Source of the DNA: JALOAD01 sp023228995 [NCBI: Candidatus Muiribacterium halophilum]
Lineage (GTDB): Bacteria; Muiribacteriota; Muiribacteriia; Muiribacteriales
Assembly (NCBI GenBank): GCA_023228995.1
Contig: JALOAD010000005.1
Span: 62,001-126,000, forward strand
Length of the DNA: 64,000 nt
Reading direction: 5' to 3'
Shown piece after piece: positions 42,632 through 52,074 of this stretch (positions are counted from its first letter, which is position 1; every line of letters starts with the position of its first letter). Under the pieces are notes generated by a model, which did no database searches, was not told the origin of the DNA, and saw only the letters and a program-made list of their open reading frames with translations. The position numbers and the translations under genes are program-made.

Positions 42632-42686
42632 AGATTAAAAAAATATGTCTGTCAGCAATTACGAAAACTCGTTAGAAATTTTTCAA
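42632..42686 (+). repeat. 55-nt dispersed repeat, copy 2
   Basis: Matches 14221-14275 with about six differences in 55 nt. The small ACGAG/CTCGT palindrome of the other copy has one change here (acgaa). Confidence 0.65.
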
Positions 42687-42730
42687 TTAAAATAAAGTAT
42701 GATGGATTTTCTATAAAAAAAACAAAAACG

Positions 42731-42762
42731 AGATCCCGGCTCAAAATAGTACCGGGATGACA
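42731..42762 (+). repeat. ATCCCGG/CCGGGAT hairpin repeat, copy 4
   Basis: ATCCCGG at 42733-42739 and CCGGGAT at 42752-42758 with a 12-nt loop. It differs from copy 1 at two loop bases (atagt for atcat) and continues with GACATTATAT as in copy 2. Confidence 0.8.
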
Positions 42763-42879
42763 TTATATTAATTTTTGTTTATTTAATCAGAAGACTCAAT
42801 TAGATGCAAAGCATTGCTAATTACCCCTCTCCATCTCACCCTTTCACCGCTTCTATACGCTTCACATACCGTTTTTTTA

Positions 42880-43275
42880 TCACATAAGATCTTTAAGACT
42901 GTATTTTTTCATTATTGTATCAATACATTCATGCATTTCTACCCAAACCTTATGAGTAGAACAGTTTTCTTTATTTATACATTTATATTCATCCCTAACA
43001 CATTCAACCGGATAATCGTTTCCCTCAAGTGTTTGTATTATTTCATGAAGCAAAATTGAATCAGGAGATTTTGCAAGAATATATCCACCCTTAACACCCT
43101 GTATTGTCTTTACAATGTTATTTTTTTTTAGTTTTCTCATAATTTGCTCAAGATATCTAAGAGAAATACCTGTATTTTTGGCAATTTTTGTAAGACTAAG
43201 AGGATTTTTTTCGCCATTCACAGCTAATTCAACCAGAGCTCTTGTTCCATATCTACCTCTTGTTGATATTTTCAT
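42880..43275 (-). CDS. Rrf2-family regulator with IscR-like cysteines
   Basis: 131 residues. The winged helix begins MKISTRGRYGTRALVELA and includes SLTKIAKNTGISLRYLEQIMRKLKK (recognition helix). 'GVKGGYILAKSPDSI' is the wing. Three cysteines, C92, C99 and C105, match the spacing of the 2Fe-2S ligands of E. coli IscR (92, 98, 104), so it probably senses iron-sulfur or redox state. No isc or suf gene adjoins, so its targets are unknown. Divergent from the rRNA methyltransferase gene. Confidence 0.92.
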   Translation of the reverse strand: MKISTRGRYGTRALVELAVNGEKNPLSLTKIAKNTGISLRYLEQIMRKLKKNNIVKTIQGVKGGYILAKSPDSILLHEIIQTLEGNDYPVECVRDEYKCINKENCSTHKVWVEMHECIDTIMKKYSLKDLM

Positions 43276-43477
43276 AAAATCCTCTTCTTAAAAACTTATT
43301 TTCGATATTATAACACAATTTACAACATAATTCATCAAAAGAACTTAGTATAATTATTCAGAAATTTCAATCACTAATCGCCTATATCATAAATTCCAAT
43401 ACTTTTATATATTATACTAGTTCTTTTTTATTGATTTTATGTTATATTAAAACAAATAAAAAAAACAGGAAAACAAT

Positions 43478-44611
43478 ATGACAAAACATACTTTTATTGC
43501 AACAACAGCTTTCGGAATAGAAAAAGTAACCAAAATTGAACTTGAAAAACTAGGATTTGATAATTTAAAAACAACTGACGGAAAAATTGAGTTTGAAGGT
43601 GATTTTTCAGACATGATTCGTGCAAATCTTTGGTTGAGAAGTTCTGAAAGAGTATTGTGGAAAATAAAAGAATTCCCAGCAATAACCTTTGAAGATTTAT
43701 TCCAAGGAATGAAAAGTATAGAGTGGGAAAATATAATCCCAGAAAAAGCTCAATTTATAGTAAATGCAAAATCTGTAAAATCTCAACTTTTCAGCCTTCG
43801 TTCATGCCAATCAATCGGCAAAAAAGCAATCGCAGAAAGATTAATGAATAAATATGAAAAAGAATGGCTTGAAGAAAGCCAGGAAATATATAAAATAATA
43901 ATATCAATACTAAAAGATACAGTGACTGTATCTTTAGATACTTCAGGAGTTGGACTTCATAAACGAGGTTATAGAACAGAAAGTGCAGAAGCTCCTCTTA
44001 GAGAAACTTTGGCTGCATCTATAATTCTATTAAGCTTCTGGAGTGAAAAACGACTTTTACTTGACCCAATGTGCGGTTCAGGAACAATTCCAATAGAAGC
44101 TGCATTAATAGGTAGAAATATTGCCCCAGGACTAAAAAGAGAATTTTTATCTGAATCATGGAAGATAATACCAGAAGATTTATGGCGAAAAGAAAGGTTA
44201 AAAGCTTATGATTTGGCAAATAAAGCAGAACTCAATATATTAGGATCAGATTATGACAAAAGATCTATTGATATAGCCCAAAATAATGCAAGAAGAGCTG
44301 GAGTGGAAGATTGCATTAAATTTGAGCACAAAAAAGTTGATGATCTTTGGATAGATCAGCAATATGGAATTGTAATAACTAACCCTCCTTACGGACTTAG
44401 ACTTGGAAATTTTGAAGAAATCAATTTAACCTATATATCATTTAATAAAATTTTCAAGAAAAAAACAGGTTGGTCAATTTATGTATTATCAGCAGATAAA
44501 AAATTCCCTGATTATTTCAAAAGATCAAAACCTGATAGAATAAGAAAATTATATAATGGTAAAATTGAAACTAATCTTTATCAGTATTATGGTGATAAAC
44601 CTAGTAATTAA
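43478..44611 (+). CDS. THUMP-domain 23S rRNA (guanine-N2) methyltransferase
   Basis: 377 residues, matching the N-terminal half of E. coli RlmL and the stand-alone YpsC proteins of Firmicutes. A THUMP RNA-binding domain (about 45-155) is followed by a SAM methyltransferase with motif I DPMCGSGTIPIEAA and the catalytic NPPYG (ITNPPYGLRLG). 'GLHKRGYR' and 'APLRETLAA' are family signatures. It modifies G2445-equivalent in the peptidyl-transferase region (family knowledge). Start by ATG with AGGAAA upstream. The exact target in this species is inferred. Confidence 0.9.
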   Translation: MTKHTFIATTAFGIEKVTKIELEKLGFDNLKTTDGKIEFEGDFSDMIRANLWLRSSERVLWKIKEFPAITFEDLFQGMKSIEWENIIPEKAQFIVNAKSVKSQLFSLRSCQSIGKKAIAERLMNKYEKEWLEESQEIYKIIISILKDTVTVSLDTSGVGLHKRGYRTESAEAPLRETLAASIILLSFWSEKRLLLDPMCGSGTIPIEAALIGRNIAPGLKREFLSESWKIIPEDLWRKERLKAYDLANKAELNILGSDYDKRSIDIAQNNARRAGVEDCIKFEHKKVDDLWIDQQYGIVITNPPYGLRLGNFEEINLTYISFNKIFKKKTGWSIYVLSADKKFPDYFKRSKPDRIRKLYNGKIETNLYQYYGDKPSN

Positions 44612-44622
44612 TATATATAACA

Positions 44623-44656
44623 AAAGAGTAAAGCAGATTTTTCTACTTTACTCTTT
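44623..44656. terminator. Convergent terminator
   Basis: AAAGAGTAAAG (44623-44633) and CTTTACTCTTT (44646-44656) form a perfect 11-bp stem with a 12-nt loop, between the plus-strand methyltransferase gene and the minus-strand chemoreceptor gene. Tails are short, so efficiency is uncertain. Confidence 0.75.
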
Positions 44657-44681
44657 CAAAACTTAAAAATTTCAAATTTCT

Positions 44682-46673
44682 TTAGACTTTAAATCTTCCA
44701 ACAAGATTTTCTAGCTCATTTATATTTGAATTTACGCCATTAGTAACTTCTCTAAGTTTATCAGATATTTGCATATTTTCAGCTGATATCTGTTCAATTT
44801 CCTGCATAGCTTTAGTTATTTCAACAGAACCTTGTTCTTGCTCTTTCATAGCATTTTTTATTTCAAGACTAATATTAGAAAGATTTTCCATAGCAACAAC
44901 TATTTCTTTGTTAGCTCTTTCCTCTTCTTTTGTAGCACCATTTATTTCGACAATAAGTCTAGCTACACTCTCAATCTTTCCAATAATACTTTTAAGACCT
45001 TCTCCTGCTTCATTTGCAACTTTAGAACCGATTTCAACATTAGAAGTTGCTTTGTTTATTAAATCTTCAATTTCATTAGCAGCTTCTGCCGATCTTTCTG
45101 AAAGTTTTCTAACTTCATCTGCAACAACAGCAAAACCCTTACCATGTTCACCTGCCCTTGCAGCTTCTATTGCAGCATTTAAAGCAAGTAAATTCGTTTG
45201 TTCAGAAATATCAGTTATAAGTTTTATAATATTTTTTATTTGCATAGAATTCTCTTTAATAATATTCATTGCTTTTAAAGTCTCTGTCATCTTTATACCA
45301 TTGCCTTCAGCTTCACTTTGAGATTCAACCGCAACCGAGGTAGCATTCTCAGTATTAGCAGAAACTTGTTCTATAGATGCAGAGAGTTCTTCAACAGCTG
45401 CAGTAGTCTGTGTAATAGAAGAAACTTGAGAATCAACATTATCAGATACTTTTATAGTATTAACAGAAAATTCTTCAATTGCAGCAGTAATTTCACTAAC
45501 ACTTGAAACTTGTCTTCCTGAGCTATCTTGTATAGAAAGAGTTTGTTGTTTTAAAATATTATTTTCATCATTTAATACAATCATAGTTTTTTTAACCTTT
45601 AAAATAATATCATGTATATTTCCAACAAATATATTTGAATAATCCGCAAGAGTTTTTGTTTCATCTTCTGTATCAATTTTAACTCTTCTTGTAAGATCAC
45701 CATCTCCTTCAGCAAGTTCTTTCATACCATAAACAACCATATTAATAGGTCGAACTATATTTTCAGCAATATACATAACTCCCAAAATAATAACTACAAG
45801 AACTACAATAAATATAACAACCATAATTTTTCTAACTTTATAAATATCAGCAAAAAGTTCCGATTTATTCATTGTAACCAAAACAATAGATTCTGTACCT
45901 GATAAATCAGAATATGCAAGAAATTTTTCTTCTCCCTCATGAGAATATTCAACAAAACCTCGATTATCTCTAAAAATATAATTACCAATTTCCTTCCAAG
46001 CAGGTTCATTTGTATTTTTTAAATTAACATTAAAAATCAAGGATTTATCTTTATAACTAATTAATGTACCGTTTTTATCAACCATAATCGCATAACCAGT
46101 ATTGCCAATTTTCACATTATTAACAATATCGCTAAATTTATCCAAATCCAAAGTTCCGCCAATAATACCTTTAAATTTCCCATTAACAAATATTCCTTTA
46201 ATAATAGGAAAAATAGCTTTTCCAGACGCTCTCGACAAAATAGGATTTCCTATATAAAGCTCTCTATAACCAGCTTTTATTTTTTGAAAATATTCCCTAT
46301 CTGAAAGATTTCCCTTACTTCCATCATGGCCAAGAAAATCAGCATTTTCATCAACAATATAAACAAGACTAAAATTAGAATCTTCTTTATATTTTTTTAA
46401 ATAATCAAGACTATTTTGTTTATAATCTAAAAAACCAACAATTTCATCATGAGTCGAAAGAGCTTCAATTACAGCAATTTCATGTTTTAATTCTCCTGTA
46501 ATAGCAATAAGAATATTGTCTAATTCAAGATTAAGCCTTTGCTCCAAACTACTATTGACGATTTTTTCAACATTTGACTCAATAAAAATAAAAGAAGAAA
46601 CAAACGCAACAAAAAATGCTATTGAAACATAAACTACCAATCTCCATTTAATACTTTTTTTTAAAAATTTCAT
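44682..46673 (-). CDS. Methyl-accepting chemotaxis protein with Cache sensor
   Basis: 663 residues. Transmembrane helix 1 (about 10-30), a periplasmic dCache-type sensor (about 35-280; '[29 protein letters not shown]', '[17 protein letters not shown]'), helix 2 (about 283-305), HAMP (about 306-360), and a long signalling coiled coil. The hairpin tip is the invariant [21 protein letters not shown], then [16 protein letters not shown]. It controls flagellar rotation or pilus-driven movement via CheA/CheW, which are not in the window. The ligand is unknown; dCache domains often bind amino acids or other small molecules. No C-terminal CheR-tethering pentapeptide is seen (it ends GRFKV). Confidence 0.95.
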   Translation of the reverse strand: MKFLKKSIKWRLVVYVSIAFFVAFVSSFIFIESNVEKIVNSSLEQRLNLELDNILIAITGELKHEIAVIEALSTHDEIVGFLDYKQNSLDYLKKYKEDSNFSLVYIVDENADFLGHDGSKGNLSDREYFQKIKAGYRELYIGNPILSRASGKAIFPIIKGIFVNGKFKGIIGGTLDLDKFSDIVNNVKIGNTGYAIMVDKNGTLISYKDKSLIFNVNLKNTNEPAWKEIGNYIFRDNRGFVEYSHEGEEKFLAYSDLSGTESIVLVTMNKSELFADIYKVRKIMVVIFIVVLVVIILGVMYIAENIVRPINMVVYGMKELAEGDGDLTRRVKIDTEDETKTLADYSNIFVGNIHDIILKVKKTMIVLNDENNILKQQTLSIQDSSGRQVSSVSEITAAIEEFSVNTIKVSDNVDSQVSSITQTTAAVEELSASIEQVSANTENATSVAVESQSEAEGNGIKMTETLKAMNIIKENSMQIKNIIKLITDISEQTNLLALNAAIEAARAGEHGKGFAVVADEVRKLSERSAEAANEIEDLINKATSNVEIGSKVANEAGEGLKSIIGKIESVARLIVEINGATKEEERANKEIVVAMENLSNISLEIKNAMKEQEQGSVEITKAMQEIEQISAENMQISDKLREVTNGVNSNINELENLVGRFKV

Positions 46674-46780
46674 AAATCCCCCAATAATTGGTTTCCTAGA
46701 ATTTTAACAAAACCCTACTTAATCTATCATACTATCTTTATATTATTCAATTATTTCAAAGTTATTTTTTATTAAAAAAT

Positions 46781-46809
46781 TTGAGTTTTTTTTGTTTTTA
46801 TATTAAAAT
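46781..46809 (+). promoter_or_regulatory. Likely promoter of tRNA-Leu
   Basis: TTGAGT (46781-46786), a 17-bp spacer, TAAAAT (46804-46809), 10 bp before the tRNA 5' end. Confidence 0.4.
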
Positions 46810-46819
46810 GTTCCACATT

Positions 46820-46905
46820 GTCCGAGTGGTGGAATTGGTAGACACGTATGGTTGAGGGCCATATGGTTAATAGCCTTAGGAGTTCAAATCTCCTCTCGGA
46901 CACCA
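46820..46905 (+). tRNA. tRNA-Leu (anticodon GAG)
   Basis: 86 nt. The acceptor arm GTCCGAG pairs with CTCGGAC; discriminator A; CCA is encoded (46903-46905). The D-arm reads GTGGAATTGGTAGACAC as in most bacterial leucine tRNAs. The anticodon stem TATGG/CCATA encloses TTGAGGG, so the anticodon is GAG (reads CUC/CUU). A long variable arm (GGTTAATAGCC) marks a class II tRNA; the T-arm is AGGAG-TTCAAAT-CTCCT. No other RNA gene is next to it. Confidence 0.97.
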
Positions 46906-46968
46906 TTATATACATCAAAACAAGTAATAAATTCAAAAATCAACCTATAAAACAAAAAATTCCAAATT

Positions 46969-47712
46969 TTATTTTTGGGCTACAAATATTAAAGGATAAC
47001 TTGTTTCAATATTAAATGGATTTTTGTTAAAATCTTCATAAAATTTTATATTTGTGAAACCAGCATTTATTAGCATTTTTTTAATATCTTCATATTTAAT
47101 CGGATTTAAAATAACTGAATTTTTAATAATTTCTTCACTTTCTTTTGATAAAAGTTCTTTTATTAAAAGTTCTTTTATTAAAAGTTCAGTGTTAAAATCT
47201 AATAATCCATCTTCTCTTATTTTATATTTTCTTTTAAATTTTACATTTTCATTATCTATTAAAGGAAGTGTATTTATATTTTGTTTTAATATTCGATCAT
47301 AATTTAATATCTGACAAGAAAACACACTTTTATTCTTTAAAATATTAAATATATCATTAAAAAATTTTTGAATATACTCATTTTTGGTAATATGAGAAAG
47401 TGTATTTCCAAAACATGATATTAAATCAAATTGATTATTATCAAATAATTTACCAACATTGAGCATATTTTCACATAAAAAATTTATTTCATTATCTTTT
47501 TTTTGACAGATTTTTATAAATTCTTCATCAAGATCTAAACCTGTGCAATTGAATAATCTTTTTTTCATTTCAATACATAAACTGCCTGTAGCACAACCTA
47601 AATCAAGAAATTTACCTATATTTATTTTTTCTTCACATAAAAAATCAGCTTGTCTTAAATTGAATAAAAATATATATTCATAATAACTTGCTATTGATTT
47701 ATAAAAATTCAT
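46969..47712 (-). CDS. Class I SAM-dependent methyltransferase
   Basis: 247 residues. Motif I is FLDLGCATGSLCIEM (about 33-47), followed by the acidic TGLDLDEEFIKIC and the motif IV-like FDLISCFGNTLSHI. The C-terminal third is lid-like, with 'LLIKELLIKELLSKESEEI', which is coded by a 15-bp tandem repeat (47150-47187) inserted into a loop. The substrate is unknown; the glycine/sarcosine or ubiquinone-type small-molecule methyltransferases have this size. Transcribed alone, convergent with the tRNA. Confidence 0.85.
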   Translation of the reverse strand: MNFYKSIASYYEYIFLFNLRQADFLCEEKINIGKFLDLGCATGSLCIEMKKRLFNCTGLDLDEEFIKICQKKDNEINFLCENMLNVGKLFDNNQFDLISCFGNTLSHITKNEYIQKFFNDIFNILKNKSVFSCQILNYDRILKQNINTLPLIDNENVKFKRKYKIREDGLLDFNTELLIKELLIKELLSKESEEIIKNSVILNPIKYEDIKKMLINAGFTNIKFYEDFNKNPFNIETSYPLIFVAQK

Positions 47713-47787
47713 AATACTCCTTTATTTTATTTTTATGTGTAAATGATATATCATATAAGTATAATATTTTATCATAAGGAGTTTATT

Positions 47788-48081
47788 ATGGATATAAAAG
47801 AAATAGATAAAAATGAAATGATTGGTTTAATCGAAAAAAGTGCTGATATAAGCGAAAAAATTTTAAAACCAATATATTCTTTTCTACCAAATTTCATAGT
47901 TGAAATACTCGCTTCATTTACTCCATTTCATATTATACTAGCTTGTATAAGCAGATTTTCACTAGGAATTTTTATTGGTTGTACATTTCCTAATTTTTTT
48001 AAAAAGCATAGAATCAAAATATTACTTATTGCAATTATATCTGCATTACCTGTTCTTAAAAAAGTATTTTCAGATAAATAA
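47788..48081 (+). CDS. Small membrane protein, unknown
   Basis: 97 residues from the ATG at 47788, chosen because AAGGAG lies 8 nt upstream; the in-frame ATG at 47743 has no such site. The N-terminus is acidic (MDIKEIDKNEMIGLIEKS), followed by a hydrophobic region with two likely membrane segments (about 50-66 and 79-93: 'LGIFIGCTFPNFF', 'ILLIAIISALPVL'). No family recognised. It has its own terminator. It lies divergent to the methyltransferase gene with a 75-bp shared promoter region. Confidence 0.75.
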   Translation: MDIKEIDKNEMIGLIEKSADISEKILKPIYSFLPNFIVEILASFTPFHIILACISRFSLGIFIGCTFPNFFKKHRIKILLIAIISALPVLKKVFSDK

Positions 48082-48086
48082 ACATT

Positions 48087-48114
48087 AAAAAAGCGTACAT
48101 TTGTACGCTTTTTT
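48087..48114. terminator. Bidirectional terminator between the small protein and P5C dehydrogenase genes
   Basis: AAAAAAGCGTAC-attt-GTACGCTTTTTT: a 12-bp stem with a T-run on both strands. It serves the plus-strand gene ending at 48081 and, adjoining its stop, the minus-strand gene ending at 48114. Confidence 0.9.
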
Positions 48115-49745
48115 TATTTTTCAAGCATAAATGGATATTTATAATCTTTTGGTGGATTAAAATTTTCTTTTATTGTACGAACACTCATCCATCTTAATAA
48201 ATTAAGTTTACTACCTGCTTTATCATTTGTTCCTGATGCTCTAGCACCACCAAATGGCTGTTGACCAACTACTGCACCTGTTGGTTTATCATTAATGTAA
48301 AAATTACCTGCTGTATTTTTAAGATATTTTTCCATATATACAAGTATTTCTCTATCCTGTGCAAAAATAGCTCCAGTTAATCCATAATCAGAACCTTTAT
48401 CACAAAGTTCTAATGCTTTATCAAGATTTTTTTCATCATAAATATAAATTGAAAGAACTGGTCCAAATATTTCTTCTTTCATTGTTTTAAAATCAGGCTC
48501 TTTTGCAAGAATAACTGTTGGTTCGACAAAATACCCTTTTGACTCATTGCAATTTCCACCGATTATCACTTCAGCATCTTTTGACTGTTTTGCATAATCA
48601 ATATAATTTTTTATTGTATCAAAAGATTTTTTATCAATAACTGCTCCAACAAAATTAGTAAAATCACTTACATCACCTATTTTAATATCTTTTATAAATT
48701 TTTCTAATCCTTCTCTAACTTTTTTCCATATATTTGAAGGTATAAAAGCTCTTGAAGCTGCTGAACATTTTTGTCCCTGATATTCAAAAGCTCCTCTAAT
48801 TAATGCAATTACAAGTGCATCTACATCGCTTGTTTCATGTGCAAATACAAAATCTTTACCACCTGTTTCTCCTACAATTCTAGGATAACAATGATATTTT
48901 GGAAGATTTTTTGCTATTGTTTCCCACATTCCATTAAAAACACCAGTTGAACCTGTAAAATGAATTCCCGCAAGATATTCATTATCCATAACTGGATTAC
49001 CAACTTGAGAACCAGATCCTGGTATAAAATTAATTACTCCTGAAGGAAGTCCAGCTTCCATAAGAAGTTTCATAAATAAGTAATTTGAATATACTGCTGT
49101 TGATGCAGGTTTCCATAAAACTACATTTCCACACATAGCAGGACTTGTAGGTAAGTTTCCAGCAATAGCTGTAAAATTAAATGGAGTTACTGCAAATACA
49201 AAACCTTCTAAAGGTCTATATTCTAATCTATTCCAAGAATCCTGAGTACTTTCAGGCTGATCGCTATAAATTTGAGTTAAATAATAAGCATTAAATCTTA
49301 AAAAATCAATAAGTTCACAAGCTGAATCAATTTCTGCCTGATAAGCAGTTTTGCTTTGACAAAGCATTGTAGCTGCATTTATAGTTGCTCTCCATGGTCC
49401 TGCAAGAAGCTCAGCAGCTTTTAGAAATATTGCAACTCTATGTTCCCAAGGCATTGAAGCCCATTTTTTTTGTGCTTTCACTGCTTCATTTGCTGCAAGT
49501 TTTACTTCTTTTTCTCCAGCTTTATGATAAGTTGCTAGTATATGTCCATGGTCATGAGGACAAATACAATTATCAATATTACCTGTTTTTATCTCTTTTC
49601 CACCAATTATAAGTGGAATTTCTATTTTTGAGTTTTTTAATTCTTCAAGTTTTTTTTTCAATTCAATTTTTTCTGAACTTCCTGGAGCATAACTTAAAAT
49701 TTTTTCATTTTCTGGTATTTTTACTCTAAAATAAGCATTAGACAT
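48114..49745 (-). CDS. L-glutamate gamma-semialdehyde (1-pyrroline-5-carboxylate) dehydrogenase
   Basis: 543 residues from the ATG at 49745, preceded by a GGGGGG site; the upstream in-frame extension overlaps a terminator hairpin and is rejected. It is an NAD-linked aldehyde dehydrogenase with FVFAVTPFNFTAIAGN (nucleotide-binding), GETGGKD (general base glutamate) and GQKCSAASR (catalytic cysteine). Its length and 'QKCSA' with 'PFGGARASGTNDKAG' mark the P5CDH group (PutA C-terminal/RocA). It oxidises glutamate semialdehyde to glutamate in proline and arginine breakdown. No proline dehydrogenase is present, so arginine/ornithine may be the source. Confidence 0.93.
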   Translation of the reverse strand: MSNAYFRVKIPENEKILSYAPGSSEKIELKKKLEELKNSKIEIPLIIGGKEIKTGNIDNCICPHDHGHILATYHKAGEKEVKLAANEAVKAQKKWASMPWEHRVAIFLKAAELLAGPWRATINAATMLCQSKTAYQAEIDSACELIDFLRFNAYYLTQIYSDQPESTQDSWNRLEYRPLEGFVFAVTPFNFTAIAGNLPTSPAMCGNVVLWKPASTAVYSNYLFMKLLMEAGLPSGVINFIPGSGSQVGNPVMDNEYLAGIHFTGSTGVFNGMWETIAKNLPKYHCYPRIVGETGGKDFVFAHETSDVDALVIALIRGAFEYQGQKCSAASRAFIPSNIWKKVREGLEKFIKDIKIGDVSDFTNFVGAVIDKKSFDTIKNYIDYAKQSKDAEVIIGGNCNESKGYFVEPTVILAKEPDFKTMKEEIFGPVLSIYIYDEKNLDKALELCDKGSDYGLTGAIFAQDREILVYMEKYLKNTAGNFYINDKPTGAVVGQQPFGGARASGTNDKAGSKLNLLRWMSVRTIKENFNPPKDYKYPFMLEK

Positions 49746-49823
49746 AATAACCCCCCAATTTTTTTCAATATTATTATAACATAAATCATCAATTTTTTCT
49801 TGGGGTTTTTTAATATATAGTAA

Positions 49824-49854
49824 AAAAGGTCTTCTCGGGTGAAGAAGACCTTTT
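49824..49854 (-). terminator. Terminator of the oligopeptide transporter operon
   Basis: AAAAGGTCTTCT (49824-49835) and AGAAGACCTTTT (49843-49854) give a perfect 12-bp stem. On the minus strand it runs into six T. It lies 240 bp past the last opp gene and before the P5CDH start. Confidence 0.8.
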
Positions 49855-49982
49855 GATAATTCCTGTTTAGTATAGGAATAACTAACCATAGATTATATCG
49901 CCAGTTTATTCTTAGAACTTTAATTTTTTTTAGAATAAATTTAAAACAAAGTTTTAGGTTAATAGGATAAGTAATGTTTGTT

Positions 49983-50091
49983 GGGTTTAACCCTAGTTTT
50001 ACTCGTAAAACTATATCGTGAGCCTAGCGAACTATCTTTTTGAAATCTTGCATTTTAAGTTTCAACAACATCGTGCATTCATGCACCAAAT
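49983..50091. repeat. Chain of palindromes, copy B of the duplicated 3'-element
   Basis: GGGTT-t-AACCC (49983-49993), TAGTTTTA-ctcg-TAAAACTA (49994-50013) and GTGCAT-tc-ATGCAC (50073-50086), with 47 nt (49992-50038) matching copy A at 43 positions. Differences in the stems of copies A and B fall in the loops, so the structures are kept. It lies directly past the oppF-like stop. Confidence 0.8.
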
Positions 50092-50093
50092 CT

Positions 50094-51134
50094 TTAACTA
50101 AACTCCAAATGACATGCAACAAAATGTTCAGATGACATATTTCTAATTTGCGGAGTTTCTTCTTCACATCTTTTAAAAGCATAAGGGCATCTAGTTCTAA
50201 ATGCACAACCTGTTGGAATATTAAATGGACCAGGAATATCTCCTTTAAGCCTAATTCTATAGCGTTCTCTCGCTTTAGGGTCTGGAATAGGTACAGAAGA
50301 CATCAAAGCCTTTGTATAAGGGTGTAGAGGATTTTTATATAAATCATGAGCTTTTGATATTTCAACAATTTTGCCAAGATACATAACTGCAATATTATGA
50401 GATATATATTGTACAACAGAAAGATCATGAGCAATAAATAAAAAAGTAAGTCCAAGTCTATCCTGTATTTCTTTCATAAGATTTAAAACCTGAGCTTGAA
50501 CAGATACATCTAGTGCAGATACAGGTTCATCTGCTATTATAATAGATGGATTTAATGCTAAAGCTCTTGCTATTCCAACTCTTTGTCTTTGTCCACCCGA
50601 AAACTCATGCGGATATCTATCAATAAGAGTTTTTTCAATTCCAACATTTTCAAATAATTCTATAACTTTATCTCTTCTCTCATTCTTATTACCATATTTA
50701 TGAACAATAAGCGGTTCCTCAACAATTTTTGATACTTTCATTCTAGGATTAAGAGATGCATAAGGATCTTGAAATATCATCTGAAGATTTTCTGCAATAT
50801 ATTTTCTTTGATTTTTACCTTTAGATATATTTACAGATTCATTTTTTGAAAAATCATTATATATAATATCACCTGAATCAGGTTTGTATATATTGATTAT
50901 GCTTCTACCAGTTGTGGATTTGCCACAACCTGATTCTCCAACAAGACCGAGTGTCTTACCTTTTATAAGATCAAAAAATATTCCATCAACAGCTTTTACA
51001 TAATCTTTTTTTCTGCCGAATACACCACCATATACAGGAAAGAATTTTTTTAATGCCTGTACACTTAATATTATATTATCTTTTTTATATTGATCAAAAG
51101 TTTTCATATTTTCATACTTTAAAACATCTTGCAT
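50094..51134 (-). CDS. oppF: Oligopeptide ABC transporter ATPase, OppF-type
   Basis: 346 residues. Walker A GESGCGKST, Q-loop MIFQDPYASLNPRMKV, signature LSGGQ-like 'EFSGGQRQRVGIARAL', Walker B IIADEPVSALD, and the H-loop IAHDLS. The C-terminal extension has the oligopeptide family's PIPDPKARERYRI and a cysteine cluster (CAFRTRCPYAFKRC..ET.Q.....H..ACH) that binds an Fe-S cluster in the Opp/Dpp ATPases. It pairs with OppD, whose end it overlaps by 23 bp, to power peptide uptake. Start ATG at 51134 has AAAGG 5 nt upstream. Last gene of the operon. Confidence 0.93.
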   Translation of the reverse strand: MQDVLKYENMKTFDQYKKDNIILSVQALKKFFPVYGGVFGRKKDYVKAVDGIFFDLIKGKTLGLVGESGCGKSTTGRSIINIYKPDSGDIIYNDFSKNESVNISKGKNQRKYIAENLQMIFQDPYASLNPRMKVSKIVEEPLIVHKYGNKNERRDKVIELFENVGIEKTLIDRYPHEFSGGQRQRVGIARALALNPSIIIADEPVSALDVSVQAQVLNLMKEIQDRLGLTFLFIAHDLSVVQYISHNIAVMYLGKIVEISKAHDLYKNPLHPYTKALMSSVPIPDPKARERYRIRLKGDIPGPFNIPTGCAFRTRCPYAFKRCEEETPQIRNMSSEHFVACHLEFS

Positions 51135-52074
51135 AATGACCTTTCTTTATTTCTTTTAATTGTGGAACTATTTCTTTACATTTTTCATCTGCGATTTCAC
51201 ATCTTGATGCAAATGGACAACCTGAATGTTTGGTAAATATATTATCTATATTACCAGAAATATTGTATAATTTCTCATTTTTATCCATATCTATACGAGG
51301 AACTGATTTTAAAAGTCCAATTGTATATGGATGCAAAGGATTTTCAAATAATTCTTCAACACTACATTCTTCCATAACTTTACCACAATACATAACAGTA
51401 ACTCTATCACATATTTCAGCTACTACACCAAGATCATGTGTTATAAACAATAAAGTTCTTCCTTCTTTTTTTGATAATTCAACTAAAAGTTCTAATATTT
51501 GAAGCTGAATTGTAACATCAAGTGCTGTTGTAGGCTCATCAGCTATTAAAAGGTCAGGATTGCAAGATAAAGCCATAGCAGTCATAACTCTTTGTCTCAT
51601 TCCACCTGAAAAATTATGTGGATAATCATTTAATCTACCTTCAGCTTCAGTTATACCAACTTTTTTTAATATATCACATGCTTTTATTCTAGCTTGTTTT
51701 TTTGAAATTTTCTGATGAAGCACAATAGCTTCTATAATCTGTTCTCCAATACTTAATACTGGATTTAATGATGTCATAGGTTCCTGAAATATCATAGCTA
51801 TTTCATTACCTCTTATCTTCCTCATATCTTCTTCTAAAATAGAAAGTATATCTTTTCCTTTAAACTCAATTTCCCCACTAATTATTTCACCGTTTTCAGG
51901 TAATAATCTTAAAATAGAAAGTGCTGTTACAGTTTTTCCAGAACCTGATTCTCCAACTATTCCGTGAATTGTTCCTTTTTTTAAATAAATATCAAAAGAA
52001 TCTACAGCAAGTCCTTTTTTATCACCAATAGTAAATTGAGTTTTGAGATTTTTTATTTTAAGTATATTTTCCAT
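51112..52074 (-). CDS. oppD: Oligopeptide ABC transporter ATPase, OppD-type
   Basis: 320 residues. Walker [17 protein letters not shown]-loop [15 protein letters not shown], signature [16 protein letters not shown], Walker [17 protein letters not shown]-loop FITHDLGVV, and the C-terminal LLKSVPRID with the [14 protein letters not shown] cluster that binds Fe-S in this family. It forms the heterodimeric motor with OppF. The start overlaps the permease stop (TAATG). Catalytically complete, unlike its permease partners, whose coupling loops look shortened. Confidence 0.94.
   Translation of the reverse strand: MENILKIKNLKTQFTIGDKKGLAVDSFDIYLKKGTIHGIVGESGSGKTVTALSILRLLPENGEIISGEIEFKGKDILSILEEDMRKIRGNEIAMIFQEPMTSLNPVLSIGEQIIEAIVLHQKISKKQARIKACDILKKVGITEAEGRLNDYPHNFSGGMRQRVMTAMALSCNPDLLIADEPTTALDVTIQLQILELLVELSKKEGRTLLFITHDLGVVAEICDRVTVMYCGKVMEECSVEELFENPLHPYTIGLLKSVPRIDMDKNEKLYNISGNIDNIFTKHSGCPFASRCEIADEKCKEIVPQLKEIKKGHYARCFKV

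Larger units (their letters stand above)
42442..42879. other. Spacer between rrf2 and rpmE with repeats
   Basis: No gene. It holds the rpmE promoter (not pinpointed), the second copy of a 55-nt repeat (42632-42686), the hairpin repeat at 42731, and 'ccatctcaccctttcaccgcttctatacgctt' text resembling spacers at 220, 10800 and 20230. Confidence 0.4.

Noticed and set aside
31819-44790. Avoidance of GATATC sites
   Set aside because: At least two sites (31819-31824, 44785-44790) are present; a proper count against expectation was not possible by eye, so no avoidance is claimed.
49746-49889. N-terminal extension of the P5C dehydrogenase frame
   Set aside because: It runs through a perfect terminator hairpin (49824-49854) and lacks a ribosome site; the ATG at 49745 has a GGGGGG site and fits family length.
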